The position numbers were made by a program, and so were the translations under genes. A model generated the notes under the pieces. That model was not told where the DNA came from. It did no database searches and saw only the letters and a program-made list of their open reading frames with translations. This document shows, piece after piece, positions 8,198-17,344 of a stretch of DNA of 64,000 nt. This DNA is from Pelagibacteraceae bacterium (GTDB taxonomy: Bacteria > Pseudomonadota > Alphaproteobacteria > Pelagibacterales > Pelagibacteraceae), in the NCBI GenBank assembly GCA_008638205.1, contig VTPO01000001.1:186001-250000 (forward strand). Direction: 5' to 3'. The number at the start of each line of letters is the position of its first letter. The stretch's first letter is position 1.

Positions 8198-9034
8198 ATG
8201 TTTACTGTTTTAAGCGCATCCGAACTAACCTCATTAATAATTGTCTTGGCAGTGGCGGCATCTGTCTCAGGATTTATTGCTGGTTTGTTAGGAGTAGGAG
8301 GAGGCATTATAATGGTCCCAGCATTGTATTATGCTTTCACAGTTATGGACTTTGATATTGCAACTAGAATGCACTTATCTCTTGGAACGTCACTTGCTAT
8401 TATTATTCCTACTTCAATCATGTCTGCCAAGACCCATATGAAATTTAATGCAGTCGATTTTAAATTAATAAAATCTTTTGGAGTTTTTATTGTTCTAGGA
8501 GTAATTCTTGGAACAGTGTTGGCTTCTAATTTAAAAACACCTCCTTTAATACTTTTCTTTTCTTTCTTTGCTTTTTTAGTAGGAATTTTTTTTATTTTTT
8601 TTCGAGAAAAAGTGGGAGCAAATCCGAGACCAATGTCACAAACGTTTAAAGCTGTAATTGGAATGGGTTTAGGCTTTTTCGCTGTTCCTCTTGGTATTGG
8701 AGGCGGCTCACTAGGTGTTCCAGCAATGAGGTTATTTGGCTACCCTATTAAAATTGCCATAGGAACGTCAGCGGCAATAGGATTTTTAATTTCTATTTTT
8801 GGAGCTGCCAGCATGTCTTTTAGTGGATTTTTTTTTGATGTAGTGAGTACTCCACTAAGTTTAGGTTATGTAAATTTACCAGGTTTTTTAGTATTTGTTC
8901 CTGTGACTATGTTTATGGCTCCAATTGGAGCAAGATTAGCACATCGAATTGAAAAAACATTGCTTAGCAAAATATTTGGTGTGTTTCTTTTAATTATTGC
9001 TATCCGTTCTTTCTATGAATACCTTCAGCTTTAA
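8198..9034 (+). CDS. TauE/SafE family sulfite/anion exporter
   Basis: Inner-membrane protein of 278 residues with about eight helices in two related halves. Each half opens with a glycine-rich motif: GFIAGLLGVGGGIIMVPALYY near residue 25-45 and FFAVPLGIGGGSLGVPAMRLF near 165-185, the duplicated TauE/SafE signature. Members export sulfite, sulfoacetate or other organosulfur anions, but the substrate varies. It lies 49 bp after the FAH gene and its end overlaps the LysE-type gene, so the two may be co-expressed. Confidence 0.88.
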   Translation: MFTVLSASELTSLIIVLAVAASVSGFIAGLLGVGGGIIMVPALYYAFTVMDFDIATRMHLSLGTSLAIIIPTSIMSAKTHMKFNAVDFKLIKSFGVFIVLGVILGTVLASNLKTPPLILFFSFFAFLVGIFFIFFREKVGANPRPMSQTFKAVIGMGLGFFAVPLGIGGGSLGVPAMRLFGYPIKIAIGTSAAIGFLISIFGAASMSFSGFFFDVVSTPLSLGYVNLPGFLVFVPVTMFMAPIGARLAHRIEKTLLSKIFGVFLLIIAIRSFYEYLQL

Positions 9035-9635
9035 TATTACTTTGTACCCGCTCTATATTCCTTTAATTCTTTTGTTGTTTGTAGGTAATTTTACCCCAGG
9101 ACCTAATAATATTATTGCTTCTTACTCTGGATTTCATTTTGGTTTTAAGAAAACGATTCCTCATATTTTGGGTGTCACCTTTGGTTGGCCGTCTTTAATT
9201 TTAGCTGTTAATTTTGGTTTAGTAATTATTTTTATAAAATTTCCAATCGTCCAAAAAATTCTTGAAGTTCTAGGGTCATTATTTCTTATTTATCTTGCGT
9301 ACACACTGATTAAGGTAAAATCAATAGAGGAAAATGAAGTGGATAAACCAATGACATTTTTAACCTCTTATTTTTTTCAATTTATAAACCCAAAAGGAGT
9401 AGTAACAGCTATGATAGTTGTTTCTCAATTTATTGATTCTGATGAAAATTTTTTAAAAGAAACATTTATTGTGTTGTCTTTTACCTTAATATCAGCATTT
9501 CTTTCTATTTGTACGTGGACTATTTTTGGTAAATATTTAAAACTGTTGCTTAAAAATCGATTAAGGATTTCTATATTTAATTATTTGATGGGTATTTTGC
9601 TATTACTTACGGTTGTTTTGTTTTGGCTAAATTAA
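9015..9635 (+). CDS. LysE/RhtB family exporter
   Basis: Inner-membrane exporter of the amino-acid/metabolite family. The sequence carries the family hallmark FVGNFTPGPNNIIASYSGFHFGFKK (about residues 20-45) and about six helices over 206 residues. I start it at the ATG at 9015; an upstream start at 8997 adds six residues and more overlap with the TauE/SafE gene. Either way the genes overlap by about 20-40 bp. INPKGVVTAMIVV matches the family NPK/NPG helix. The exported substrate is unknown. Confidence 0.87.
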   Translation: MNTFSFNITLYPLYIPLILLLFVGNFTPGPNNIIASYSGFHFGFKKTIPHILGVTFGWPSLILAVNFGLVIIFIKFPIVQKILEVLGSLFLIYLAYTLIKVKSIEENEVDKPMTFLTSYFFQFINPKGVVTAMIVVSQFIDSDENFLKETFIVLSFTLISAFLSICTWTIFGKYLKLLLKNRLRISIFNYLMGILLLLTVVLFWLN

Positions 9636-9667
9636 CTAAAGATCAGTAATTCTAATATCCAAAAAAA

Positions 9668-10189
9668 CTATTTGGAGGATTCAGAACTTTTCTTTTTCAT
9701 TCCCTCCAATTGAGATTTTAGCTCATTAAGTTGTTTTGATAAAGTATCTATATCCGATGATCCAGCAGAAACAGGTTCTTTTTTTTCTTCCTTATAGCTT
9801 TCGTTTGAAAAGGGATACGTAAAAAATTTTTGGAAATCAAAAGGATTTGACTTCATCATACCATCAAATCCTTTAGTAAAAATATTATTTGAGTTAGCAA
9901 AGTTTAGTACGTTACTTAAAAAACTAAACATATCAGCAGATTGGTTGTTTTCATTAAAAAGAATAATTTGTTTTAAAAATTCCTCAGGAACGAGGTTTGT
10001 TCCAGTAGTTTGTTTTTCAAGAAGGATTTGCATTAAAATAGAAGAAGTGATGTCTTTTTTACTATCCACATCTGTAATTTGAAAAGAAATTTTTTTTTTG
10101 ATTAAATCTACAATGTCATCCTGAGTGATATAAGAGCTAGAGTCCGTATTGTATAGACGTCGGTTAGAATATTTTTTAATTGCTATCAT
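9668..10189 (-). CDS. phaR: Polyhydroxyalkanoate synthesis regulator PhaR
   Basis: DNA-binding repressor that also binds PHB and so senses storage-granule state. The N-terminal domain (residues 1-62, IAIKKYSNRRLYNTDSSSYI) is the PHB/PHA accumulation regulator DNA-binding domain; IKKYxNRRLYdT is nearly invariant. Residues 65-110 form the accumulation-regulator domain. The C-terminus (about 148-170) is a charged coiled coil, LSKQLNELKSQLEGMKKK. It lies 3 bp downstream of phaC on the same strand, so it is probably transcribed with phaC. Candidate target sites lie between phaC and the phasin gene. Confidence 0.93.
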   Translation of the reverse strand: MIAIKKYSNRRLYNTDSSSYITQDDIVDLIKKKISFQITDVDSKKDITSSILMQILLEKQTTGTNLVPEEFLKQIILFNENNQSADMFSFLSNVLNFANSNNIFTKGFDGMMKSNPFDFQKFFTYPFSNESYKEEKKEPVSAGSSDIDTLSKQLNELKSQLEGMKKKSSESSK

Positions 10190-10192
10190 TTT

Positions 10193-12058
10193 TTATTTCT
10201 CAACAACATATTGCCCTGGAGCTGGGTAAATTTCTTTATGTTTATTTGTATTTATTTCTTTAGATTTTTTTTCTGTACCAGAAAACTGTTTTAGCCAATC
10301 AATCCAATGAGGCCACCAAGAACCTTCTATTTTTTCAGCAGAATCTAACCATGCAGAAGCATCAGATTGAACATTAACTTTGCCATTACTATAATAATGT
10401 TGTTTACCTGGCTTGGCACCTTTTCCTTGAATAATTCCTGCAATATGACCAGAGTTTGCTAGAATGAATTTGCATTCGTTGTTATAATTTTTTAATCCAG
10501 AAAAGACAGATTTCCAAGGAGCAATGTGGTCTTCTGAAGTTGCAACATGAAACATGGGTGTTGTTATTTTTTGCAAATCTAAAAGAGTGTCTTTTAATAT
10601 GTACTCTTTTTTTATGATTTTATTATTCAAGTACATAGATCGTAAGTAATCACTATGCAGTTTGGCTGGCAATCTAGTGGAATCACTATTCCAGTAGAGC
10701 ATATCGAAGGCAGACGGTTGATTTCCTAATAAGTAATTATTTACAACATAGTTCCAATACAGATCCCCTGGACGTAAAAAATTAAAAGCAGCAGCCATAT
10801 TTTTTCCATCGAAATATCCTATTTTATTCATTTGTTCTTCTATAGCTTTAATTTGTTCGTCGGTAATAAAAATACCTAAATCACCAGGTTCGGTAAAATC
10901 AATTAGACTTGCAAAAAAAGTTGCAGATTGAATTTTGTAAGGCGTAGGCTTTTGTTCTAAATATGCTAATACCATCGAAACTAAAGTTCCTCCCACACAA
11001 TAAGATGCTAAGTTTATTTCTTTCGATCTAGTTTGCTCACAAGCTATTTCAATTGCTTTAATTACTCCTTTTTCGACATACTCCTCAAACCCAAAATCTT
11101 TACTTTCTATTTGTGGGTTCTTCCAAGAGACTAAAAAAGTATTAACTTTATTTTCTACTAAATATTTCATCATCGATTTTTTTTCATTTAAATCCATAAT
11201 ATAAAATTTATTAATAAATGGTGGAATAACTAGCAAAGGTCTTTCGTATTGAGAATCAGTTTCTGGCTTATAATGAATAAGTTCAAAGACTTCATTTTTA
11301 AAAATAACTTTACCAGATGTTGTAGCAAGATTTTCTCCAACTTTAAAATCAGACGTTGTTTGAGAAATAAACATTTTATTAGGATGTTTTATGTAATCTT
11401 CTCTAAAATTATTAAAACCTCTAACTAAATTATCTCCATTTTCCTTCATTGTTGCCATCATAACATCTGGATTAGTAAATAAAAAATTACTTGGAGACAT
11501 AGCCATATTTAATTGCTTAATATAAAATTGCATTAAAGCTTTTTGCTTAGGATCTGGAAATTGAACAGAGTCCACTAAGCTGTTTAACATTTCAGCTGTA
11601 ATTAAATAAAACTGTTTAACAAAATCAAAAAACAAATTTTTTTGCCATTCTTCAGTTGAAAATCTTTTATCTGTTTTTTCTTCTTGAATGGCGGGTACCG
11701 CTGTTTGATTTGATAATTTGGAGACAAAATAAAAATTTAAACTAGTTATTTGTGTTATCCATTTTCCAATATTGTCATGATAGATCTGCGGGTTTTTTCC
11801 TATTTCTGCAGTAAACTTTTCAATACTCTCAGAAATTTTATTTGTAGTTGGATTGATTGATTTTAATAAATCTTCAATTTTAAATAAATTTTTTTTATCT
11901 TTATTGTCTTCAGTTTTATTGGCAGTAGTATTAAAGCCTTCCATGCTAGCGTTAACTAAATTATTATAAATTTTAATATTGTTTTGAAATATTTCATTGA
12001 AATCAAAAGTGCCTGATGGCTTACTTTCACTGTTGTTGGTTTTATTGGTTTTGTTCAT
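10193..12058 (-). CDS. phaC: Class I polyhydroxyalkanoate synthase
   Basis: Polymerises (R)-3-hydroxyacyl-CoA into PHB on the granule surface. The 621 residues are typical for class I PhaC. The N-terminal domain runs to about residue 240; the alpha/beta-hydrolase domain includes RPLLVIPPFINKFYIMDL, NTFLVSWKNP, and the triad Cys354 (in ASYCVGGT), Asp510 (in SEDHIAPW) and His538 (in NSGHIAG). The lipase-like box reads S-Y-C-V-G-G where G-x-C-x-G-G is usual. GGTKLPAK-type and WWPHWIDWL motifs near the end are conserved. The N-terminal 60 residues are Asn/Lys/Thr rich. The phaR gene follows 3 bp downstream; the phasin, phaB and phaA genes are divergent. Confidence 0.96.
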   Translation of the reverse strand: MNKTNKTNNSESKPSGTFDFNEIFQNNIKIYNNLVNASMEGFNTTANKTEDNKDKKNLFKIEDLLKSINPTTNKISESIEKFTAEIGKNPQIYHDNIGKWITQITSLNFYFVSKLSNQTAVPAIQEEKTDKRFSTEEWQKNLFFDFVKQFYLITAEMLNSLVDSVQFPDPKQKALMQFYIKQLNMAMSPSNFLFTNPDVMMATMKENGDNLVRGFNNFREDYIKHPNKMFISQTTSDFKVGENLATTSGKVIFKNEVFELIHYKPETDSQYERPLLVIPPFINKFYIMDLNEKKSMMKYLVENKVNTFLVSWKNPQIESKDFGFEEYVEKGVIKAIEIACEQTRSKEINLASYCVGGTLVSMVLAYLEQKPTPYKIQSATFFASLIDFTEPGDLGIFITDEQIKAIEEQMNKIGYFDGKNMAAAFNFLRPGDLYWNYVVNNYLLGNQPSAFDMLYWNSDSTRLPAKLHSDYLRSMYLNNKIIKKEYILKDTLLDLQKITTPMFHVATSEDHIAPWKSVFSGLKNYNNECKFILANSGHIAGIIQGKGAKPGKQHYYSNGKVNVQSDASAWLDSAEKIEGSWWPHWIDWLKQFSGTEKKSKEINTNKHKEIYPAPGQYVVEK

Positions 12059-12105
12059 TTTTAAAAGATATTTGATGGTTTTTAATGATTTTATGCATTA
12101 TTTAG

Positions 12106-12213
12106 TATTGCAGAGCAATATTTATTTGTTGCTATGCAATAAAAAATAAATCATTAAAATCAATATGTTATTAATTTAATTAAAATAAGGTATTGCAATA
12201 TATTGCAACGCAA
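12106..12213. promoter_or_regulatory. Three TTGC-N3-GCAA palindromes, candidate PhaR operators
   Basis: In the 192-bp divergent region between phaC and the phasin gene the palindrome TTGC-N3-GCAA occurs at 12108-12118 (within TATTGC-AGA-GCAATA, 12106-12120), 12129-12139 and 12203-12213. An extra TTGC-N8-GCAA overlaps at 12193-12208. The known Paracoccus PhaR site is CTGC-N3-GCAG, the same architecture with changed outer bases. With PhaR encoded next door, these are likely its operators. Two copies lie on the phaC side and one inside the phasin promoter. Confidence 0.72.
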
Positions 12214-12221
12214 CATATATA
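12193..12221 (+). promoter_or_regulatory. Probable promoter of the phasin gene
   Basis: TTGCAA (12193-12198) and TATATA (12216-12221) are separated by exactly 17 bp. The third TTGC-N3-GCAA palindrome fills the spacer, so a bound regulator would block RNA polymerase. A good ribosome site (AGGAG, 12241-12245) precedes the ATG at 12251. Confidence 0.55.
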
Positions 12222-12250
12222 TTGCCCAACTTTAACAAATAGGAGTAAAT

Positions 12251-12715
12251 ATGTTCAATGCAAACACAAATTTTTTTGAAATTTTTGATTTTCAAAAAAT
12301 TTTAACAGCAGCTAAAATGCCTTCTTTAGACGTAAATTCTGAAGCTTTAATTAACTCTCAGAAAAAAACTATGGAAGCATTTGCAGGAGCTTCTAAAGCA
12401 ACTTTTGAAGGTGTTAACGCATTTTCAAAAAAACAAGTTGAAATCTTAAATGCAGCTATTTCAAGCGCAAAAGATGCAACTTCTGAAATTGCCAAAGGAA
12501 ATCCACAAGAATCAGTAGCAAAGTCAGTTGACCTGATCAAAAATGCTATTGTTGAAGCTCAAGCGAATGTAGCAGAGCTTGCTAAAATAAATGAAAAAAC
12601 CTCTAAAGAAGCATTTGAAATTTTGAATGCTAGAGTTTTAGATGGTTTGACTGAAATTAAGAATGTAGTAGCTGAAAAGAAATCAGCAACTGCATCTGCT
12701 TCAGTAAAAAACTAA
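12251..12715 (+). CDS. phaP: Phasin family granule-associated protein
   Basis: Small amphipathic helical protein that coats PHB granules. The 154 residues are rich in Ala, Lys, Glu and Ser with almost no aromatic residues after residue 17. The core, SQKKTMEAFAGASKATFEGV through NAFSKKQVEILNAAISSAKD, is a phasin_2-type helical repeat. The sequence is predicted to be a continuous helix. It is divergent from phaC, has its own candidate promoter and operator, and is followed by a strong terminator, as expected for an abundant protein. Confidence 0.9.
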   Translation: MFNANTNFFEIFDFQKILTAAKMPSLDVNSEALINSQKKTMEAFAGASKATFEGVNAFSKKQVEILNAAISSAKDATSEIAKGNPQESVAKSVDLIKNAIVEAQANVAELAKINEKTSKEAFEILNARVLDGLTEIKNVVAEKKSATASASVKN

Positions 12716-12728
12716 AAGTAAGTATTTT

Positions 12729-12785
12729 AATCTCAAAGATCAGTCTCACCCCCCCTTTTAGTGAGATGATCTTGAGATTTTTTTA
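12729..12785 (+). terminator. Terminator after the phasin gene
   Basis: A long near-perfect hairpin: AATCTCAA..GATCA..TCTCAC (12729-12749) pairs with GTGAGATGATCTTGAGATT (12761-12779) with two bulged bases and a C/T-rich loop, followed by a run of seven T. It ends the phasin transcript, so phaB probably has its own promoter or depends on read-through. Confidence 0.88.
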
Positions 12786-12807
12786 TTAAAATATATAATT
12801 AATCATT

Positions 12808-13533
12808 ATGAAAAAACTTGCTTTAGTAACCGGCGGTACTCGAGGTATTGGAGCTGCAATAGCAAGAAAATTACAAAAAGATGGTTTTGAAGTAGTCACT
12901 ACTTATATAGGAAGACCAGATGATGCTAACGCCCTCACAGAAGAAACGGGAATTAAAGCATATAAATTTGACGTAGCTTATTTTGAGAGTTGCAAAGAAG
13001 CAATTGAAAAAATAGAAAAAGAATTTGGAAGCAGTATTGATGTTGTAGTTAACAATGCTGGTATCACAAAAGATCGATTTTTACATAAAATGTCACCAGA
13101 CGAGTGGAATGCAGTAATCAATACAAACTTAAATTCATGTTTTAATATTACAAGAAATGTAATTGAAAATATGAGACAAAAAAAGTTTGGTCGAATTATT
13201 TCCATTAGTTCTATAAATGGACTTAAAGGACAAATTGGACAGGCAAACTATTCTGCAGCCAAAGCTGGTATTATTGGATTTTCAAAAGCAATCGCTTTAG
13301 AAAATGCCAACAAAGGAATTACAGTTAACGTTATTGCCCCAGGGTATGTAGGAACTGACATGGTAAAAAAAATTGATCCAACTATTTTAAAAGGAATTGT
13401 ATCTCAAATACCTGTTGGTAGATTGGCAGAGCCAAGTGAAATTGCAGCCTTAGCAAGTTATTTATCCAGTGATAACGCTGGCTTTATTACTGGTACCACA
13501 TTTTCTATCAATGGCGGACAGTACATGCAGTAA
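12808..13533 (+). CDS. phaB: Acetoacetyl-CoA reductase (SDR family)
   Basis: Reduces acetoacetyl-CoA to (R)-3-hydroxybutyryl-CoA with NADPH, the second step of PHB synthesis. It has the Rossmann motif TGGTRGIG (8-15), NNAGIT (82-87), catalytic Ser135, Tyr148 and Lys152 (YSAAK), and a C-terminal SINGGQYMQ typical of PhaB (E. coli FabG ends differently). At 241 residues it is the usual length. It lies between the phasin and thiolase genes in the PHB island, which separates it from fabG at 52079-52819. Confidence 0.93.
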   Translation: MKKLALVTGGTRGIGAAIARKLQKDGFEVVTTYIGRPDDANALTEETGIKAYKFDVAYFESCKEAIEKIEKEFGSSIDVVVNNAGITKDRFLHKMSPDEWNAVINTNLNSCFNITRNVIENMRQKKFGRIISISSINGLKGQIGQANYSAAKAGIIGFSKAIALENANKGITVNVIAPGYVGTDMVKKIDPTILKGIVSQIPVGRLAEPSEIAALASYLSSDNAGFITGTTFSINGGQYMQ

Positions 13534-13587
13534 TTTACTAAACCCAGTAATCTATTAAACAATAAAAAAAAGAAAGGAAAATTATTT

Positions 13588-14781
13588 ATGAAAAACGAAG
13601 ATATAGTTATTACTAGTGCCTTTAGAACTCCCATTGGATCTTTTGGGGGATCTCTTTCAAAGCAAACAGCACCTCAATTAGGAGCGGAAGTAATTAAAAA
13701 ATGTATAGAGCATTCTGAGTTAAAAGCGGATGATGTTGATATGATTTATATGGGTCAAGTTCTTACAACTGGCTCAGGACAAAACCCTGCAAGACAAGCT
13801 GCAATTCATGCTGGGATTTCAAAAGAAAAAACAGCAACTACTATAAATCAAGTGTGTGGTTCTGGATTAGCTTCTGTTGCTTTAGCTTTTAATTCTATTA
13901 AATGTGAGGATGGACACATCATTATTGCAGGGGGGCAAGAAAGTATGTCGAATTCTCCTCATTACATTCATATGCGTGATGGAATTAAAATGGGCGATGG
14001 TAAAATGCAAGATTCCATGATTGTGGATGGCTTATGGGATAGCTACAACCAATATCACATGGGAATAACAGCAGAAAACGTTGCTGAAAAATTTCAAATT
14101 ACAAGAGAGCAGCAGGATGATTTTGCCGCCGCTTCACAAAGAAAAGCAACGGAAGCTATACAGGCTAAAAGATTTAAAGATGAAATTGTTCCAATTTTAA
14201 TTAAAGTAAAAAAACAAGAGGTTATTTTTGATCAAGATGAATATCCAAAAGCTGGATCCACAGTTGAAAAATTAGCTGGATTAAAACCTGCTTTTAAAAA
14301 AGATGGGACAGTAACAGCTGGAAATGCGTCTGGTTTGAATGATGGGGCAGCAGCAGTAGTATTGATGACAGCAGAAACTGCTAAGAAAAAAGATTTAAAA
14401 CCCTTAGCTAAAATAGTTTCTTGGGCTCAATGTGGAGTTGATCCTTCTATAATGGGAACAGGACCCATTCCTGCATCTAAGCTTGCTTTAGAAAAAGCAG
14501 GTTGGGGAGAAGATCAGTTAGATTTAATTGAAGCCAATGAAGCATTTGCTGCACAAGCAATGGCAGTAAATAAAGAAATGGGTTTTACCCCTGATAAAGT
14601 AAATGTAAATGGAGGAGCAATAGCTTTAGGACATCCTATTGGGGCTTCCGGAGCTCGAATTCTTGTTAGCCTCATTCATGAAATGCAAAAAAGAAAAGCA
14701 AAAAGGGGCTTGGCAACCTTGTGCATAGGCGGCGGCATGGGTATTGCTATGTGCATTGAGCGAAATTTTATTGATCAGTAA
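13588..14781 (+). CDS. phaA: Acetyl-CoA C-acetyltransferase (thiolase)
   Basis: Condenses two acetyl-CoA to acetoacetyl-CoA, the entry step to PHB. The 397 residues carry the nucleophile Cys90 (NQVCGSGL), the [11 protein letters not shown] loop, NEAFAAQA, His349 ([11 protein letters not shown]) and Cys379 (CIGGGMG), the complete thiolase II active site. It follows phaB after 54 bp with a ribosome site (AAAGGAAA, about 13572-13580). The biosynthetic role is inferred from the phaB/phaC neighbourhood; thiolases of this type are reversible. Confidence 0.95.
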   Translation: MKNEDIVITSAFRTPIGSFGGSLSKQTAPQLGAEVIKKCIEHSELKADDVDMIYMGQVLTTGSGQNPARQAAIHAGISKEKTATTINQVCGSGLASVALAFNSIKCEDGHIIIAGGQESMSNSPHYIHMRDGIKMGDGKMQDSMIVDGLWDSYNQYHMGITAENVAEKFQITREQQDDFAAASQRKATEAIQAKRFKDEIVPILIKVKKQEVIFDQDEYPKAGSTVEKLAGLKPAFKKDGTVTAGNASGLNDGAAAVVLMTAETAKKKDLKPLAKIVSWAQCGVDPSIMGTGPIPASKLALEKAGWGEDQLDLIEANEAFAAQAMAVNKEMGFTPDKVNVNGGAIALGHPIGASGARILVSLIHEMQKRKAKRGLATLCIGGGMGIAMCIERNFIDQ

Positions 14782-14831
14782 AAAATTTAAATTTAGGTAT
14801 TTACTAAACACAAGTCTATAGTTTTAGATTT

Positions 14832-15257
14832 ATGGAATACCTAACTCTTTTTTTTATTAGTTTTTTCGCAGCTACTGTATTGCCTGTTTCTTCCGAGCTT
14901 ACCTTGTTTGGAATGTTGATGTTAGGTTCTTACTCCACTTTTTTTCTTTTGTTATTTGCTAGTTTTGGAAATATTTTGGGGTCTTGCGTTAATTGGTATC
15001 TTGGTGTTCATTTCATTCAATTTAAGTACAAGAGATGGTTTCCCTTTTCGAAGAAAAAAATTGAAAAAACTTCTTTTTGGTTTCAAAAGTATGGATATTG
15101 GTCTTTATTATTTGCCTGGATACCCTTTGTTGGAGATCCTTTAACTTTTGTTGCTGGAACTGCAAAAGTTAATTTTGTAAAATTTTTATTTCTTGTAAGT
15201 ATAGGTAAAATTTCAAGATATTTTTTTATTATTTATTTTTTAAATTATACCAGCTAA
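14832..15257 (+). CDS. YqaA family small membrane protein (DedA-related)
   Basis: Membrane protein of 141 residues with about four helices. It contains AATVLPVSSELTLFGMLMLG near the start, GNILGSCVNWYLGVHF, a basic amphipathic FKYKRWFPFSKKKIEKTSFWF segment and the WIPFVGDPLTFVAGTAKV block. These are hallmarks of the YqaA branch of the SNARE-associated/DedA superfamily, often linked to lipid flipping or envelope homeostasis. Its last 18 bp overlap the convergent acyl-CoA synthetase gene. The precise role is unknown. Confidence 0.82.
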   Translation: MEYLTLFFISFFAATVLPVSSELTLFGMLMLGSYSTFFLLLFASFGNILGSCVNWYLGVHFIQFKYKRWFPFSKKKIEKTSFWFQKYGYWSLLFAWIPFVGDPLTFVAGTAKVNFVKFLFLVSIGKISRYFFIIYFLNYTS

Positions 15258-17126
15258 CTTGAGAGAATCTTTAATCTCATCTAAAATTTTTGGATCATCA
15301 ATAGTAGCAGGTGCTGTGTAAGATACTTTGTCAGCAATCTTTCTAATAGTTCCTCTTAATATTTTTCCAGATCTTGTTTTAGGTAATCTTTTAATTACCA
15401 AGGTTGTTTTAAATGCTGCCACCGGTCCTATTTTATTCCTGACCATTTGAATGCATTCCTTAGAAACGTCTTCATGCTTCTTGTTGATTCCTGTTTTAAG
15501 AACCACCAGCCCAATAGGAAGCTGACCCTTTAATTTATCTGCGATACCAACTACTGCACATTCAGCAACATCTTTATTGTCAGACAAAACTTCTTCGATA
15601 GCTCCTGTGGAGAGTCTGTGGCCAGCAACATTGATAACATCATCTGTTCTTGACATAATCCAAACATACCCGTCTTTATCAATATGACCTGCGTCATAGG
15701 TTTGATAAAAACCAGGATAGGTATCCATGTAATTTTCTTTATATCTTTTGTCTGCATTCCATAGGGTTGGAAAAGTGCCTGGAGGAAGCGGAAGTTTGAC
15801 CACAATATCTCCCATTTCACCAGATTTAGCCTCAGAACCGTCACTTTTTAATACTTTAACATCATATCCAGGGGCTGGTTTTCCCGCAGAACCGTACCTA
15901 GTTGGAAAAAGGCCTAGACCTTTAAAATTGGACGTAATAGACCAGCTAGTTTCTGTCTGCCACCAATGATCGATCACTGGTTTTTTTAACAAATCTTCCG
16001 CCCAATGAATCGTATCAGGGTCTGCTCTTTCTCCCGCTAAAAATAGGGCTTTAAATTTTGACAAATCGTACTTTTTAAAAAACTCTCCTTTCGAGTCTTC
16101 TTTTTTAATAGCTCTGAATGCAGTTGGTGCAGTAAACATTGTTTTGATTTTATATTCAGAAATTATTCTCCAGAAGGCACCTGCATCAGGAGTTCCCACA
16201 GGCTTTCCTTCAAAAATTACAGTGGTACATCCATGGAATAAAGGAGCGTAGACAATATAAGAGTGACCAACAATCCAACCTATGTCACTAGCAGACCACC
16301 AAACATCACCAGGGTTAATGTCATAGACATTTTTCATTGTCCACTTCAAAGCAACTATGTGTCCTCCAACATCTCTTAAAATTCCCTTTGGAACTCCAGT
16401 GGTTCCGGAGGTATACAAAATATAGGCAGGATCATTTGCATCACATTCAACACAAGGGGCTTTAGAAGCTCCCTTAATAAAATCTTTCCAATCGATGTAA
16501 TTAGTTTCCAATACTGCTTTATGTTCCTCTCTTTGAAAAATAATTGTTTTTTCAGGTTTATGCTTTGCAAGTTTTATTGCTTCTACCAGTAATGGTTTGT
16601 ATTCTACGGTTCTTCCTGGCTCTAAACCACAAGAGGCAGATAAAATTAATTTTGCGCCTGAATCATCAATCCTGCTTGCTAATTCTTTAGAGGCAAATCC
16701 ACCAAAGACTACAGAATGAACAGCGCCAATTCTGGCACAGGCTAGCATTGCCATGATAGCCTCTGGTATCATAGGCATATAAATAATAATTCTATCTCCT
16801 TTAACGATTCCTTGTCTTTGCAAGGCGCCAGCCAAAATAGAAACCTCATTAGTTAATTCTTGATAAGTATATTTTTTTTTAATATTTGACATCGCACTGT
16901 CATAAATAAGAGCTACTCTTTCTCCATTACCTTCTTCAACATGTCGGTCGAGTGCGTTAAAGCATGTATTTATTTTTCCTCCTTTAAACCATTTATAGAA
17001 TGGGGGGTTGCTTGAATCTAAAACCTGATCGTATTTTTTAATCCACCTAACATCTTGTGCTGCTTTCTCCCAAAATTCTTCTTTATTCTGAATCGAATCT
17101 TTAAAAGCTGATGTATATTTATCCAT
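15240..17126 (-). CDS. prpE: Propionyl-CoA synthetase (PrpE/ACSS3-like)
   Basis: AMP-forming acyl-CoA synthetase that activates propionate, and probably acetate, to the CoA thioester. The 628 residues show the ACS N-terminal domain (about 5-60), the P-loop YTSGTTGVPKGI, DIGWIVGHSYIVYAPLFHGC, the adenylate motif WWQTETSW, and the C-terminal PKTRSGKILRGTIRKI with the adenylation Lys588. GGHIVALKWTM after the P-loop is typical of PrpE rather than Acs. It converges on the YqaA gene. It could supply propionyl-CoA or acetyl-CoA to the nearby PHB pathway. Confidence 0.92.
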   Translation of the reverse strand: MDKYTSAFKDSIQNKEEFWEKAAQDVRWIKKYDQVLDSSNPPFYKWFKGGKINTCFNALDRHVEEGNGERVALIYDSAMSNIKKKYTYQELTNEVSILAGALQRQGIVKGDRIIIYMPMIPEAIMAMLACARIGAVHSVVFGGFASKELASRIDDSGAKLILSASCGLEPGRTVEYKPLLVEAIKLAKHKPEKTIIFQREEHKAVLETNYIDWKDFIKGASKAPCVECDANDPAYILYTSGTTGVPKGILRDVGGHIVALKWTMKNVYDINPGDVWWSASDIGWIVGHSYIVYAPLFHGCTTVIFEGKPVGTPDAGAFWRIISEYKIKTMFTAPTAFRAIKKEDSKGEFFKKYDLSKFKALFLAGERADPDTIHWAEDLLKKPVIDHWWQTETSWSITSNFKGLGLFPTRYGSAGKPAPGYDVKVLKSDGSEAKSGEMGDIVVKLPLPPGTFPTLWNADKRYKENYMDTYPGFYQTYDAGHIDKDGYVWIMSRTDDVINVAGHRLSTGAIEEVLSDNKDVAECAVVGIADKLKGQLPIGLVVLKTGINKKHEDVSKECIQMVRNKIGPVAAFKTTLVIKRLPKTRSGKILRGTIRKIADKVSYTAPATIDDPKILDEIKDSLKLAGII

Positions 17127-17311
17127 AAATTATATGCTTAGTCATAATTTGAAAAAATAGATTAAAGCATGAAAAATGCACAAAAAAAAAGTAAATTTTG
17201 AACAATTTTGGGTTATTTTCCTTGTTTATAAGTCATTTTTTATTTGTATATAGAGCAAATTTTAGTAGTGTTTGTAAAAATAATGCGGAATCTAAGAAAT
17301 TAGAAGGCGCA

Positions 17312-17331
17312 TTTTTTGTTTAAACAAAAAA
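17312..17331. promoter_or_regulatory. Perfect 20-bp palindrome before proteorhodopsin
   Basis: T6-GTTTAAAC-A6 is self-complementary over 20 bp and sits directly upstream of the ribosome site (GGGAG, 17334-17338). It has no loop, so it would act as duplex DNA or by pairing between strands, not as a hairpin with a spacer. Its role is unknown. The remaining upstream region (17127-17311) is very AT-rich and holds no clear consensus promoter that I can assign. Confidence 0.45.
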
Positions 17332-17344
17332 AAGGGAGTAAATT

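Noticed and set aside
12808-13533. Second fabG instead of phaB
   Set aside because: Position between the phasin and thiolase genes and the C-terminus GGQYMQ favour acetoacetyl-CoA reductase; the fatty-acid fabG is in the fab cluster.
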